Below are positions 53,624 through 62,595 of a DNA stretch of 64,000 nucleotides, in pieces (position 1 is the first letter of the stretch; each line of letters starts with the position of its first letter). Made by a program: the position numbers and the translations under genes. The notes beneath the pieces were generated by a model, which did not search any database, was not told the DNA's origin, and saw only the letters and a list, made by a program, of their open reading frames with translations. Origin of the DNA: Paracoccus beibuensis (GTDB taxonomy: Bacteria > Pseudomonadota > Alphaproteobacteria > Rhodobacterales > Rhodobacteraceae); NCBI RefSeq assembly GCF_026162625.1, contig NZ_JAOTBD010000003.1:151375-215374 (forward strand), given 5' to 3'.

Positions 53624-54633
53624 GCGACCCCTATGTGATCGGGATCGGCAATGCCGTGATGGACATCATCGCGCCGACCGAGGAGGCCCGGCTGGAGAGC
53701 CTGGGCATCACCAAGGGCATCATGCAACTGGTGGACCGCGAGCGGTCGGAGTTCCTGATGGCGGCGCAGGCCGACGACCACTCGACCAGGCGCGACCAGG
53801 CGCGGATGATTGCGGGCGGCAGCGTGGCGAACACGCTGGCGGGGATCGGCAAGCTGGGGATCCGGACGGCATTCATCGGCTGCGTGGCGGACGACGAGAT
53901 CGGGCGGCTCTATGCCAGCCAGACGGAAGGGGCGGGAACGCGGTTCGTCAATGCGCCGGTCGCGGGGGCGGGTCTGCCCAGTTCGCGCACGATCATCTTC
54001 GTGACGCCCGATGGCGAGCGGTCGATGAACACCTACCTTGGCATCTCGGCGGAGCTGGGGCCGGCCGAGGTCGATCCGGGCGTCTTCGATGGGGCGGGCT
54101 GGCTGTTCCTGGAGGGCTACCTGTTCGACAAGCCGAAGGGGAAGGAGGCCTTCCTGAAGGCTGCCGACCAGATCCACCGGGTGGGGGGGCAGGCGGGGAT
54201 CGCGCTGTCGGATCCGTTCTGCGTGGACCGGCATCGCGACGACTTTCGGCGGCTGGTGGCGGGGCAGATGGACTATGTCATCGGCAACATCCACGAGTGG
54301 CAGTCGCTCTATCAGGTCGAGGACCTGGAGGAGGCGCTGCGGCTGGCGGCGGCCGATTGCGGGACGGTGATCTGCACGCGGTCAGGCGAGGATGCGGTCC
54401 TGATCCGCGGGGGCGAGCGGGTAACGGCGCCGGTCCACCGGATCGTACCGGTCGATGCGACGGGAGCGGGCGATCAGTTTGCTGCCGGCCTGATCTTCGG
54501 CCTGGCACAAGGGCTGCCGCTGGAGGTGGCGGGCCGCATGGGGTGCATAGCGGCCGCCGAGGTGATCGCCCATGTCGGCGCACGCCCCGAGACCGACCTG
54601 CGGCCGGCGTTCCGGGACGAGGGGCTGATCTAG
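53620..54633 (+). CDS. PfkB-family sugar/adenosine kinase
   Basis: The 337-residue ribokinase-like protein has GIGNAVMDIIAP, GGSVANTLAGIGKLG, and the anion-hole/catalytic VDATGAGDQFAAGLIFGLA. The N-terminal form is that of adenosine-kinase-like members in alphaproteobacteria. It phosphorylates a nucleoside or sugar with ATP; adenosine is likely but not certain. It is coupled to nth, and copy B of the dispersed repeat begins 2 bp after the stop. Confidence 0.87.
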   Translation: MSDPYVIGIGNAVMDIIAPTEEARLESLGITKGIMQLVDRERSEFLMAAQADDHSTRRDQARMIAGGSVANTLAGIGKLGIRTAFIGCVADDEIGRLYASQTEGAGTRFVNAPVAGAGLPSSRTIIFVTPDGERSMNTYLGISAELGPAEVDPGVFDGAGWLFLEGYLFDKPKGKEAFLKAADQIHRVGGQAGIALSDPFCVDRHRDDFRRLVAGQMDYVIGNIHEWQSLYQVEDLEEALRLAAADCGTVICTRSGEDAVLIRGGERVTAPVHRIVPVDATGAGDQFAAGLIFGLAQGLPLEVAGRMGCIAAAEVIAHVGARPETDLRPAFRDEGLI

Positions 54634-54635
54634 GC

Positions 54636-54679
54636 TTGCGTCCCGCGACGGCCGGGGGGCCGGCCCCCGGACCCCCCGC
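54636..54679. repeat. Dispersed GC-rich repeat, copy B
   Basis: This 44-bp element starts TTGCGTCCCGCGACGGC and has a GGGGGGCCGGCCCCC hairpin core ending ACCCCCCGC. It matches copy A at 43026-43072 with small indels in the core. Both copies sit within 6 bp downstream of a stop codon. Confidence 0.65.
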
Positions 54680-54797
54680 TGACGACACCTGCGGCAGCGT
54701 CCCGCCCGAACAGCGCCGGTCGCGGTTTCGTGGCGTTGCGTGAAACGTAACGCCCGTGTATCACCGCAAAAAACGCGAGCAGCTGAAGGAAACGCCA

Positions 54798-56060
54798 ATG
54801 CGCAGGGTTGTTATCACCGGAATGGGGATGGTCACGCCTCTGGCCTCGGGCGTCGAGACGACGTGGGAACGGCTTCTGGCCGGGCAATCCGGCGCAGGGC
54901 CGATCACGCGCTTTGATTCCAAGGACGTGGTGACGAAGTATGCCTGCGAGATCCCCTTCGGCGATGGCAGCGACGGCACCTTCAACCCCGACGACTGGAT
55001 GGAGCCGAAGGACCGCCGAAAGGTGGACGACTTCATCCTCTATGGCGTCGCAGCGGCGCATCAGGCGGTGACGGATGCGGGCTGGCTGCCCGAAGACGAG
55101 GAAGGCCGGTTGCGCACCGGCGTGATGATCGGGTCGGGGATCGGCGGGCTGAGCTCGATCGCGGATACGGCGGTGCTGATCAAGGAGCGGGGACCTAAGC
55201 GGGTGTCGCCGTTCTTCATTCCGGGCGCCCTGATCAACCTGATCTCGGGTCAGGTGTCGATCCGCTATGGCTTCAAGGGGCCGAACCACGCGGTGGTGAC
55301 GGCCTGTTCGACGGGCGCGCATGCCATCGGGGACGCGGCCCGCCTGATCAGGTACGGCGATGCCGACGTGATGATTGCGGGCGGTGCGGAAAGCCCGATC
55401 AGCGAGATCGGGATCGCGGGCTTCAACGCGTGCAAGGCGCTGTCCACCAAGCGCGCCGACGATCCCGCGGCGGCCAGCCGGCCCTATGACGCCGACCGCG
55501 ACGGCTTCGTCATGGGCGAGGGCGCGGGCGTGGTCGTGCTGGAGGAGTACGAGCACGCCAAGGCGCGCGGCGCGAAAATCTATGCCGAGGTGCTGGGTTA
55601 CGCGCTGTCGGGTGACGCCTACCACATCACCGCACCGTCCGAGGACGGCAACGGCGGCTATCGCGCGATGGAAGCGGCGCTGCGTTCGGCGGGGCTGGAG
55701 GCCCATCAACTCGACTATATCAACGCGCACGGCACCAGCACCATGGCCGACACGATCGAACTGGGCGCAGTGGAGCGGCTGTTGGGCGATCATGCGTCGA
55801 ATGCGGTGATGTCGTCAACGAAATCCAGTATCGGGCACCTTTTGGGCGCTGCGGGCGCGGTCGAGGCGATCTTCTGCGCCCTCGCGATCCGCGACCAGAT
55901 CTGCCCGCCGACGATCAACCTGGACAACCCGGCGGTCGAGCCGAAGCTGGACCTGGCCGCGAATGCGGCCGTGCGCCGGAAGGTCGACGTGGCGCTGTCC
56001 AACAGCTTCGGCTTCGGCGGCACCAATGCCTGCCTGATCCTGGGACGGGTCGCGGAATGA
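54798..56060 (+). CDS. fabF: 3-oxoacyl-ACP synthase II
   Basis: The 420-residue condensing enzyme has the Cys-His-His triad: Cys170 in VVTACSTGAHAIG, His in DYINAHGTSTMADTIE, and His in STKSSIGHLLGAAGA. It ends with SNSFGFGGTNACLILGR. It elongates fatty acyl-ACP. The ATG at 54798 follows GAAGGAAACGCC; the frame is open to 54756 but the family starts at RRVVITGMG. It overlaps mltG by 4 bp. Confidence 0.95.
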   Translation: MRRVVITGMGMVTPLASGVETTWERLLAGQSGAGPITRFDSKDVVTKYACEIPFGDGSDGTFNPDDWMEPKDRRKVDDFILYGVAAAHQAVTDAGWLPEDEEGRLRTGVMIGSGIGGLSSIADTAVLIKERGPKRVSPFFIPGALINLISGQVSIRYGFKGPNHAVVTACSTGAHAIGDAARLIRYGDADVMIAGGAESPISEIGIAGFNACKALSTKRADDPAAASRPYDADRDGFVMGEGAGVVVLEEYEHAKARGAKIYAEVLGYALSGDAYHITAPSEDGNGGYRAMEAALRSAGLEAHQLDYINAHGTSTMADTIELGAVERLLGDHASNAVMSSTKSSIGHLLGAAGAVEAIFCALAIRDQICPPTINLDNPAVEPKLDLAANAAVRRKVDVALSNSFGFGGTNACLILGRVAE

Positions 56061-57241
56061 TCTGGCGCAACATCGCCTCGAACTTCCTGACGCTGTTAAT
56101 CGTGCTGCTGATCGTCGCGGCCGCCGCCGTGGCCTGGGCCAAGCGCGAATTCACCGGACCGGGGCCGAGCGCGGTGGCGCAATGTGTGCAGATCGCGCCG
56201 GGCGCCAGCCTGAACGCGGTCAGCAACCGGCTGGCCGAGCAGGGGGCGATTTCGAACGCCTATATCTTCCGGGCGGGCGCTGACATGATGGGCAAGGCGC
56301 GCGACCTGAAGTTCGGAAGCTTCCTGGTCGAACCGGGCACTAGCATGGAGGGCATTGTCGACACGGTGACCGCCGGCGGGCCATCGACCTGCGGAACCGA
56401 GGTGGTGGTGCGCGTCGGCGTGCGGCAGAACACGATCCTGCTGCGGGACATGAACCCCGAGACCGGAGCCTACGAGGAGATGGCGCGGTTCGATCCCGCC
56501 ATCGAGGAGGCGCCGGAGGAGATCTCTGCGGCGCAGGAGTTGGCCGACGTGCGCCTGTCACTGGTCATGGCCGAGGGTGTCACCAGTTGGCAGGTGGTCG
56601 AAGCCCTGCAGGCGGCCGACTTCCTGGTCGGTGAAGTCGACGACATCCCTACCGAGGGCAGCCTGGCACCGGACACGTATCAGCTGTCGAAAGGCGGCAA
56701 TCGCAACGAGATCCTGGCACAGATGACCGCCCGGCAGGACGAGATCCTGGCCGAGGAATGGGAAGCGCGCCCGTTCGGTCTGCCCTACGAGACGCCGGAG
56801 GAGGCGCTGATCATGGCCTCGATCGTGGAAAAGGAAACCGGCGTGGCCGGCGAGCGGCCCCAGGTCGCCAGCGTCTTCGTGAACCGGTTGCGGCAGGGCA
56901 TGCGCCTGCAGACCGACCCGACGGTGATCTATGGCGTCACGAACGGGCAGGGCATCCTCGACCGCGGGCTGCGGCGGTCCGAACTGGACGAGGACACGCC
57001 CTACAACACCTATCGCATCGACGGCCTGCCGCCGACGCCGATCGCGAACCCGGGGCGGGCGGCGATCAATGCCGCGCTGAACCCGGACGAGACCGACTAC
57101 CTTTACTTCGTCGCCGACGGCAGCGGGGGCCATGCCTTCAACCGGACGCTGGAGGAGCATAACGCCGCCGTCGCCCGCTGGCGCGAGATCGAGGCGCAGC
57201 GTGGCCTGCCGACCGACAGCCCGGTGCAGACCGGCGGCTGA
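56057..57241 (+). CDS. mltG: Endolytic murein transglycosylase
   Basis: The 394-residue protein has one N-terminal TM helix (FLTLLIVLLIVAAAAVAWA), a LysM-like segment, and the YceG/MltG domain. Key motifs are LMASIVEKETGVAGERPQVASVFVNRL (catalytic Glu), LQTDPTVIYG, YNTYRIDGLPPTPIANPGRAAINAAL and YLYFVADGSGGHAFNRTLEEHN. It cuts nascent glycan strands and sets their length. Coupling to fabF is common in this lineage. A strong terminator follows. Confidence 0.94.
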   Translation: MIWRNIASNFLTLLIVLLIVAAAAVAWAKREFTGPGPSAVAQCVQIAPGASLNAVSNRLAEQGAISNAYIFRAGADMMGKARDLKFGSFLVEPGTSMEGIVDTVTAGGPSTCGTEVVVRVGVRQNTILLRDMNPETGAYEEMARFDPAIEEAPEEISAAQELADVRLSLVMAEGVTSWQVVEALQAADFLVGEVDDIPTEGSLAPDTYQLSKGGNRNEILAQMTARQDEILAEEWEARPFGLPYETPEEALIMASIVEKETGVAGERPQVASVFVNRLRQGMRLQTDPTVIYGVTNGQGILDRGLRRSELDEDTPYNTYRIDGLPPTPIANPGRAAINAALNPDETDYLYFVADGSGGHAFNRTLEEHNAAVARWREIEAQRGLPTDSPVQTGG

Positions 57242-57264
57242 GTCGCAGGCCGTTTGACAAACAG

Positions 57265-57301
57265 GGCCCCCGGACGCAGGCTTGCGTCCGGGGGCCTTTT
57301 T
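57265..57301 (+). terminator. Rho-independent terminator of fabF-mltG
   Basis: A 14-bp perfect stem GGCCCCCGGACGCA / TGCGTCCGGGGGCC with a 4-nt loop is followed by TTTTT. Confidence 0.92.
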
Positions 57302-57327
57302 CATGGCCCGATCAGTGGGAGAACGCC

Positions 57328-57780
57328 ATGATGAAACTGTCCGACATGCTGAACACCCTGGCCGAGAACACCCGGACCTTCGAGGAGCGGATGGAGGAAT
57401 GGCAGGTCGCCATGAGCCGTAACAACGAAGAGGCGCTGGAGCAGGCTCGCCAATGGCAAGAGACGGCCATGCAGCGGCAGGAAGAGGTCAATCGCCAGAT
57501 CCGCGCCCACATGGAGGGCGCCAGTGACACGGTCCGCAGCCAGTGGCAGCAGATGCAGACCGCGTGGGAGACCCAGTTCGAGGCAATGACGAAGCAGGGC
57601 GAAGAGATGCGCAGCAAGGCCATGTCGATGACCGGCGGTACCGACAGCAAAGGCTTTGCCGATTGGGCCGAGGCCTACGCCGCGCAGATGGTCGCCTTCA
57701 CCCAGAAGATGCAGGGAGAAGCCGCAAGCGCCATCGCCACGGCCACCGAAGCGCGCGGCAAGAGCGGCAAGAACGTCTGA
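57328..57780 (+). CDS. Hypothetical helical (coiled-coil) protein, phasin-like composition
   Basis: The 150-residue protein is almost entirely predicted helix, rich in Gln, Glu, Met and Ala (RTFEERMEEWQVAM, ALEQARQWQETAMQRQ, TQKMQGEAASAIATATEA). It contains no signal peptide or TM segment. The composition recalls phasin-like granule proteins, but no diagnostic motif is seen. GGGAGAACGCC precedes the ATG. It lies between a terminator and the rnpB 3' end and is probably monocistronic. Function unknown. Confidence 0.75.
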   Translation: MMKLSDMLNTLAENTRTFEERMEEWQVAMSRNNEEALEQARQWQETAMQRQEEVNRQIRAHMEGASDTVRSQWQQMQTAWETQFEAMTKQGEEMRSKAMSMTGGTDSKGFADWAEAYAAQMVAFTQKMQGEAASAIATATEARGKSGKNV

Positions 57781-57810
57781 TGATTGCAGGCCTGAATGGG
57801 ATCGGGAATT

Positions 57811-58200
57811 GCGCGGAGGGCCTGTAAGCCGGATTTTGTCCACCGCTTGCGCGGCTGGATGACCATTCCTCTGGTCCGGCCGTTACCGGCCGGATCTAGC
57901 TGCCTACCCGGATCTGCTGGGGCAAGGCGGCCCTGCGGGCGAACCCGCGCGCGATCCCTATTCGGCATTGCTCCTGGTGGGGCTTGCCATGCGGGGACTG
58001 TTGCCAGCCCCCCGGTGGGCTCTTACCCCACCGTTTCACCCTTGCCGGCCCGCGACCCGAAGGTCCGTGGGCAGGCGGTCTGTTCTCTGTGGCGCTTTCC
58101 CTGGGGTTGCCCCCGCCGGGCGTTACCCGGCACCATTGCCTCATGGAGTCCGGACTTTCCTCGACGGTCTCGATCGCCGCGGTCATCCAGCCCTCCGCGC
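57811..58200 (-). ncRNA. rnpB: RNase P RNA (bacterial type A)
   Basis: The minus strand starts GCGCGGAGGGCTGGATGACCG and ends GGCCCTCCGCGC, which pair as helix P1. The universal GAGGAAAGTCCGGACTCC block is at 58145-58162. TGGTGCCGGGTAACGCCC and the 3' ATCCGGCTTACAG (complement near 57822-57835) are also classic. The catalytic RNA matures tRNA 5' ends. Length is about 390 nt. Confidence 0.95.
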
Positions 58201-58231
58201 TGGGGTCGTATGGCGGGGAAGGTGCCGGGCG

Positions 58232-58930
58232 TCAAGTGGGGGCGCTGCTGGTCGCCGTTTCTCTGTGGTGATCCACGGACTGCTGCAGAAGGAGATGCGC
58301 CAGGCGGCGGTCGCCGGCATCCTCGGGTCCCTCGGCCCAAGGGCGGTGGCGGAGACGGAAGGCCTGCAACCTGTCGGTGGGGTCCGTTGCCCGATAGCCG
58401 AGGCGTTCGAGGGCGGGACCAAGCGGTGGCGCTGCATCCGAGGGTCCTGCGCGGTCGAAGAGGGCGAGGCCTTCGCGAGCTAGCCCTTCCCAGTCGAAGC
58501 GGGCGCCGGGATCGAACTTGCGACCGGAAGCGAGGTCGGAATGCGCGATGACGCTTTCGGCACCGATCTGCCAGCGGCACATGATCGCCCGCAGAAGGTC
58601 GCAAAGCGCCGCCATCTGCGCGGCCGGGAAGGGGCGGTCGCCGGGATTGACCAGCTCAATGCCGATGCTGCGGCTGTTGATATCGTCGGCGCCGTGCCAG
58701 CTTCCGGCGCCCGCGTGCCAGGCGCGGCGGCTCTCGGATACCAGCCCCTCGACCCGACCCTGTTCGTCGACCAGCCAGTGCGCGCTGACCTCGGCCACGG
58801 GATCGCAAAGCCTTGCGCGGGCCGAGGCGGCGTCGATCATTCCGGTATAGTGCAGCACGATCAGCGAGGGCCGATGGCCGCGCCGGTCGCCGTGGTTCGG
58901 GCTGGGAAACCGGCTGGTATCGTCGCTCAC
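58232..58930 (-). CDS. AmpD-family N-acetylmuramoyl-L-alanine amidase
   Basis: The 232-residue protein has an Amidase_2 domain. LIVLHYTGM carries a zinc His, SAHWLVDEQGRV follows, SRSIGIELVNPGD carries the catalytic Glu, and VIAHSDLASGRKFDPGARFDW carries the second His and Asp ligands. A C-terminal tail of about 50 residues (LERLGYRATDPTDRLQAF) resembles a small peptidoglycan-binding-like segment. It has no signal peptide, fitting cytoplasmic recycling of anhydro-muropeptides. The start overlaps the lipoprotein stop by 4 bp. Confidence 0.92.
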   Translation of the reverse strand: MSDDTSRFPSPNHGDRRGHRPSLIVLHYTGMIDAASARARLCDPVAEVSAHWLVDEQGRVEGLVSESRRAWHAGAGSWHGADDINSRSIGIELVNPGDRPFPAAQMAALCDLLRAIMCRWQIGAESVIAHSDLASGRKFDPGARFDWEGLAREGLALFDRAGPSDAAPPLGPALERLGYRATDPTDRLQAFRLRHRPWAEGPEDAGDRRLAHLLLQQSVDHHRETATSSAPT

Positions 58931-59265
58931 GGTGCGGGGACGACGGCGATGGGTTCGGCTGGTTCGGGGCGGGGCGGCGGCACAAGGGTCGGGCCGTCGT
59001 CGGCTGGAACCGCGATGCGGCGAAGGCGCATCGTCGGCGGGACCGGAACTGGGTCCATGCCGGCAATCTCGGCCGGCGTCGGCGCCAGCGCCGGACGGGC
59101 CACGGGGATGCCCTGAACCGGGTCGCGGCCGGTCAGCAGCGTGACCTCTCGATGGGCGAGGTAATCGCCGTACGGCCTGGAACCGAACTGGTAGTTAGGG
59201 TTCCAGCCCTGATGTTCACCGCAGCCGGCCAGTGCCAGCACCCCAATCGCCACCCAGCCACGCAT
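58927..59265 (-). CDS. Small proline-rich lipoprotein of unknown function
   Basis: The 112-residue protein has a short lipoprotein signal MRGWVAIGVLALAGCG with lipobox LAGC. A tail follows that contains HREVTLLTGRDPVQGIPVARP and a Pro-rich C-terminus. The ATG at 59265 is chosen to place the signal at the N-terminus; an upstream ATG at 59301 would overlap gatA. It is coupled to the AmpD-like gene, so a cell-envelope role is plausible. Confidence 0.78.
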   Translation of the reverse strand: MRGWVAIGVLALAGCGEHQGWNPNYQFGSRPYGDYLAHREVTLLTGRDPVQGIPVARPALAPTPAEIAGMDPVPVPPTMRLRRIAVPADDGPTLVPPPRPEPAEPIAVVPAP

Positions 59266-59294
59266 CCTGCCTCCGACATGCCGTTTCGGCGAGG

Positions 59295-60779
59295 TTACCA
59301 CCAGCGATCCGGCTTGGCCACAAAACCTGCAGCCTGTTCCAGAACCAGCGCCTGGTTCAGAAGTTCCGCTTCCTCGAAGGGGCGCCCGAACAACTGCAGG
59401 CCGACCGGCAGGCCTTGCGCATCCTGACCGACGGGAACAGAGATCCCGGGCAGGCCCGCCAGGTTCAGCGTCACGGTGAACACGTCGTTCAGGTACATCT
59501 GCACCGGGTCGCCCTTGTCGACCGAACCCAGCGGGAAGGCGGCCGACGGCGCGGCCGGGGCCAGGATCGCGTCGATGCCTGCGTCGAACGCCTGGTCGAA
59601 GTCGCGCTTGATCAGCGCGCGGACCTTGCGGGCGCGGTTGTAATAGGCGTCGTAGAAGCCGGCCGACAGAACATAGGTTCCGATCATGATGCGGCGCTGC
59701 ACTTCGGGGCCGAAGCCTTGGGCGCGGGTTTTCTCGTACATCTCGGTGATGCCGTCGCCCTGCGAGAGCTTGGCCCGGTGGCCGTAGCGAACCCCGTCAT
59801 AGCGGGCGAGGTTCGACGACGCCTCGGCCGGGGCGATGACGTAATAGGCGGGCAGGGCGTATTTCGTATGCGGCAGGCTGATGTCGACGATCTCGGCGCC
59901 GGCGTCGCGGAGCATATCGGCGCCCTTCCGCCACAGGGCGTCCAGTTCGGCTGGCATGTTGTCGACGCGGTATTCGCGCGGGATGCCGATGCGCTTGCCC
60001 CGGATGTCGCCCGTCAGAGCGGCCTCGAAATCGGGAACGGGCAGGTCGACGCAGGTGCTGTCCTGCGGATCGGCCGAGGCCATCGCGCCCAGCATGATCG
60101 CGGCGTCGCGGACCGTCCGCGTCATCGGCCCGGCCTGGTCCAGGCTGGAGGCATAGGCGATCACGCCCCAGCGGCTGACCCGGCCATAGGTGGGCTTCAG
60201 CCCCACCGTGCCCGTAAAGGCTGCGGGTTGGCGGATCGAGCCGCCCGTATCGGTGCCCGTCGCGCCCAGGCACAAATCGGCCGCCACCGCAGCGGCCGAG
60301 CCGCCCGAGCTGCCGCCCGGCGTCAGCTGCGTGCCGTCAGCGCCGCGCCACGGATTGATCGCCGGCCCATAGCAGCTGGTCTCGTTGGTCGAGCCCATGG
60401 CGAATTCATCCTGGTTCAGCTTCCCCAGCATGACGGCACCCGCGTCCCACAGGTTGCGAGTCACGGTCGATTCGTATTCGGGGGTAAAGCCTTGCAGGAT
60501 GCGGCTGCCGGCCTGGCTGGGGACGCCCTTGACGCAGAAGACGTCCTTGATGCCGACAGGGATACCCGTCATGGCCGTGGCGTCGCCCGCCGCGATGCGC
60601 GCATCGGCGGCCCGTGCCATGTCACGCGCCATGTCGGGCGTGTGATGGACGAAGGCGTTCAGCGCGCCCGCGCCCTCGATGGCTGCCAGGCAGGCGTCGG
60701 TCAATTCTACCGCGGTCACCTCTCCCTTGCGCATGGCATCGCGGGCGGCGGCAATCGTCAGCTTGTTCACGTCGGTCAT
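59295..60779 (-). CDS. gatA: Asp/Glu-tRNA amidotransferase subunit A
   Basis: The 494-residue amidase-signature enzyme has the Ser-cisSer-Lys triad: Lys78 in [27 protein letters not shown], and [28 protein letters not shown]. It releases ammonia from glutamine to amidate misacylated Glu-tRNA(Gln) or Asp-tRNA(Asn). The start overlaps gatC by 4 bp. GatB is not in the window. Confidence 0.96.
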   Translation of the reverse strand: MTDVNKLTIAAARDAMRKGEVTAVELTDACLAAIEGAGALNAFVHHTPDMARDMARAADARIAAGDATAMTGIPVGIKDVFCVKGVPSQAGSRILQGFTPEYESTVTRNLWDAGAVMLGKLNQDEFAMGSTNETSCYGPAINPWRGADGTQLTPGGSSGGSAAAVAADLCLGATGTDTGGSIRQPAAFTGTVGLKPTYGRVSRWGVIAYASSLDQAGPMTRTVRDAAIMLGAMASADPQDSTCVDLPVPDFEAALTGDIRGKRIGIPREYRVDNMPAELDALWRKGADMLRDAGAEIVDISLPHTKYALPAYYVIAPAEASSNLARYDGVRYGHRAKLSQGDGITEMYEKTRAQGFGPEVQRRIMIGTYVLSAGFYDAYYNRARKVRALIKRDFDQAFDAGIDAILAPAAPSAAFPLGSVDKGDPVQMYLNDVFTVTLNLAGLPGISVPVGQDAQGLPVGLQLFGRPFEEAELLNQALVLEQAAGFVAKPDRWW

Positions 60780-61063
60780 TCCACCACCTTCGGCACGGCA
60801 AAGAACCCCTCGCGCGCGTCGGGCGCGTTCGACAGGACCTGCTCGGGAACGCCACCCGCCGTCACCACATCCTCCCGCCGCTTGAGCCGCATCGGCGTCA
60901 CACCCGTCATGGGATCGACGCCGTCGACATCGACCTCGTTCAGCTGTTCCATGAAATCCAGAATGCCGCTGAGTTCGCGCGCCAGCGCCGGCAGGGCGGC
61001 ATCATCGACCGCGATGCGCGCCAGATGCGCGACCTTGCGGGCCTGATCCTCGGTGATCGACAT
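60776..61063 (-). CDS. gatC: Asp/Glu-tRNA amidotransferase subunit C
   Basis: The 95-residue protein has the GatC pattern [33 protein letters not shown] and a C-terminal [12 protein letters not shown]. It stabilises GatA-GatB. It is the promoter-proximal gene of the gatCA pair; AAGGAAACGTC precedes the ATG at 61063. Confidence 0.95.
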   Translation of the reverse strand: MSITEDQARKVAHLARIAVDDAALPALARELSGILDFMEQLNEVDVDGVDPMTGVTPMRLKRREDVVTAGGVPEQVLSNAPDAREGFFAVPKVVE

Positions 61064-61149
61064 GACGTTTCCTTTCGTTCGGGCGCGGGTCTACAACCGC
61101 ACGCGCAATGTCGCAAGCGCGCTTGCCCCTGCGGGCCCGCGATCCATCT

Positions 61150-61265
61150 GGCGCGAACCGGCGGCAGTTCCGGCTATGCCAGCGAGCAAGGCCAGCCGAG
61201 GCCGCCGCCAAACGCCCGCAGAACTGCCGGTTTTCCGACGAATCCGCGAGCTGCGGATTTTTTCG
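61150..61265 (+). ncRNA. Candidate small RNA with its own terminator between gatC and tRNA-Glu
   Basis: The 292-bp gap between gatC and the tRNA holds no credible gene. On the plus strand it contains long-range complementary arms AACCGGCGGCAGTTC (61156-61170) and GAACTGCCGGTT (61221-61232). A short hairpin AATCCGC-GAGCT-GCGGATT (61241-61259) is followed by a T-run at 61258-61263. A rho-independent terminator with no coding gene upstream on that strand suggests a short transcript. No promoter was pinned down. Confidence 0.4.
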
Positions 61266-61355
61266 AGACAGCCCCATTTTTCCGCTTGCGCCCTCCGGCG
61301 GCTTTGCCTAAACACCGCTCACGCCGCCAGGGAAGTCTGGCAGCGGACAGAAAGT

Positions 61356-61430
61356 GGCCCGTTCGTCTATCGGTTAGGACGTCAGGTTTTCAACCTGAAA
61401 AGAGGGGTTCGACTCCCCTACGGGCTGCCA
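61356..61430 (+). tRNA. tRNA-Glu (anticodon UUC)
   Basis: The 75-nt sequence folds into a standard cloverleaf: acceptor GGCCCGT/ACGGGCT, D-arm GTCTATCGGTTAGGAC, anticodon loop TTTTCAA (anticodon TTC), T-arm GGGGTTCGACTCCCC, and an encoded CCA. Its 3' end abuts the integrase remnant and is the probable attachment site of the element to the right. Confidence 0.97.
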
Positions 61431-61475
61431 CTACTATTTTCATTCCCGACATTTGCTGGCCGAAACGCTCGAAAG

Positions 61476-61500
61476 TGTATCACTTCATCCGGGTGATACA
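61476..61500. repeat. Inverted repeat TGTATCAC-N9-GTGATACA at the integrase 3' end
   Basis: Perfect 8-bp arms lie 46-70 bp after the tRNA and overlap the integrase stop. The position suits a recombinase arm-type or excisionase site, or a transcription stop for the integrase. No T-tract is present. Confidence 0.45.
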
Positions 61501-62352
61501 AGGTTCCTGCCCCGTTCTCTCCCGACCAGACGCCGCATCTGCGCCGCCTTCGTGTAGTGTTCCACCTCTGACAGCGACGTGTGCCCGCCCCATCCCATGA
61601 TCGCGTGAGATGTGCCGCCGGCCTGCGCGATCTCCGTAAGCCGTGCCTTCCGCAGCCCATGTGCCGAGCGGTCCTTCAGGCCAGTCGCCCGCGCCGCGTC
61701 CGCGATCAGATCGCCAAGCCCCTTCACACTGGGGGACTTACTCGCAACCGCTAGGAACGTCTCGCCGGTGCCGGTGATAGCCTGCTTTGCAACTTCCCTC
61801 TCATCCTCCCAACCTTCTGCGAACTCGGGCAGAGGATTTGACCACGGCACATAGGCCCGCCCGCCGGTCTTCGACTGCACGAACGTCAGGATGCCATCAG
61901 ACCTGATGTTCTTCGGCCCGATCATCACGGCGTCGTTCGCGCGCGCAGCGGTCCAAAAGCAGCTCGAACGCGGCCCTTGCTGACGTCACGACAGGCCACC
62001 GCGCCCGGAACGTGGCGATTTCGTCGCTGTCCCATGCTGCGAAGCCGATCACCCGCACCGTGCGCCGCTTGACGGTCAGAGCCGGGTTCGGATCGATCTT
62101 GGCGGGGGTCAGCAGCGCCCGCCAAACCTTGAGCCGGTCGTTGGCCGGATTGGGGTCTAGCTTGTCCAGATCCATCTCGATGTGATTGGGCTTCACCCCG
62201 CGCACGGGAGCGTTCGGATACTTCGCGGCAATGTCTTCGACGTGAGGACGCATCATCCCTTGATAGGTTGCAGACTTGCCCCGGAACCATGCGCTGTTCA
62301 GCAGGTCGTGGACGGCAGCGTCGAAGATTGCAGCACCGCGCGATGCAGCCGG
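61485..62352 (-). pseudogene. Frameshifted, N-truncated phage/ICE tyrosine recombinase
   Basis: The upstream part (62352 to about 61946) reads DLLNSAWFRGKSATYQGMMR and VKPNHIEMDLDKLD, a core-binding domain, then ARAAFELLLDRC at the start of the catalytic domain. The frame then shifts. The downstream part (ending 61485) continues ANDAVMIGPKNIRSDGI, SAHGLRKARLTEIAQAGG (HxxR box) and GGHTSLSEVEHYTKAAQ (His and nucleophile Tyr). The shift falls in a CG-dinucleotide run at 61938-61946, where a 2-nt gain or 1-nt loss restores the frame. A TAG at 62353-62355 closes the frame without a start codon, so the N-terminus is also lost. Confidence 0.8.
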
Positions 62353-62353
62353 C

Positions 62354-62595
62354 TAGCCGATCGCCGACATCACCGCGACCTAGACCGACGGCGCCCGGGT
62401 CATCTGGTTCAGCGCCAATGGCGAACTGGCCGACATCCCGGCCGGGCGCTGGATCACCATCGACATCGAAGCACAGGAGGCAGCCATGCCGGCATAGGCC
62501 ACCGTCAGCGATGTGATGCAGGATGCGAACTTGGCCCCTGTCGTGGGGCGCAAGGTGATCGCAAGACTCGTGGGTTCCGACTTCTTCGACGAGGC
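62354..62595 (+). pseudogene. Phage structural-gene debris interrupted by amber codons
   Basis: One frame reads like a phage protein: PIADITAT, then TDGARVIWFSANGELADIPA and GRWITIDIEAQEAAMPA, then ATVSDVMQDANLAPVVGRKV and IARLVGSDFFDEAWW. It is broken by TAG at 62354, 62381 and 62495 and by no other stop. It probably represents the end of one tail gene and the start of the next. The family is not identified. Confidence 0.5.

Noticed and set aside
57796..58551. Open frames across 57.8-58.5 kb
   Set aside because: The segment is RNase P RNA on the minus strand followed by the AmpD-like gene; the frames are incidental.
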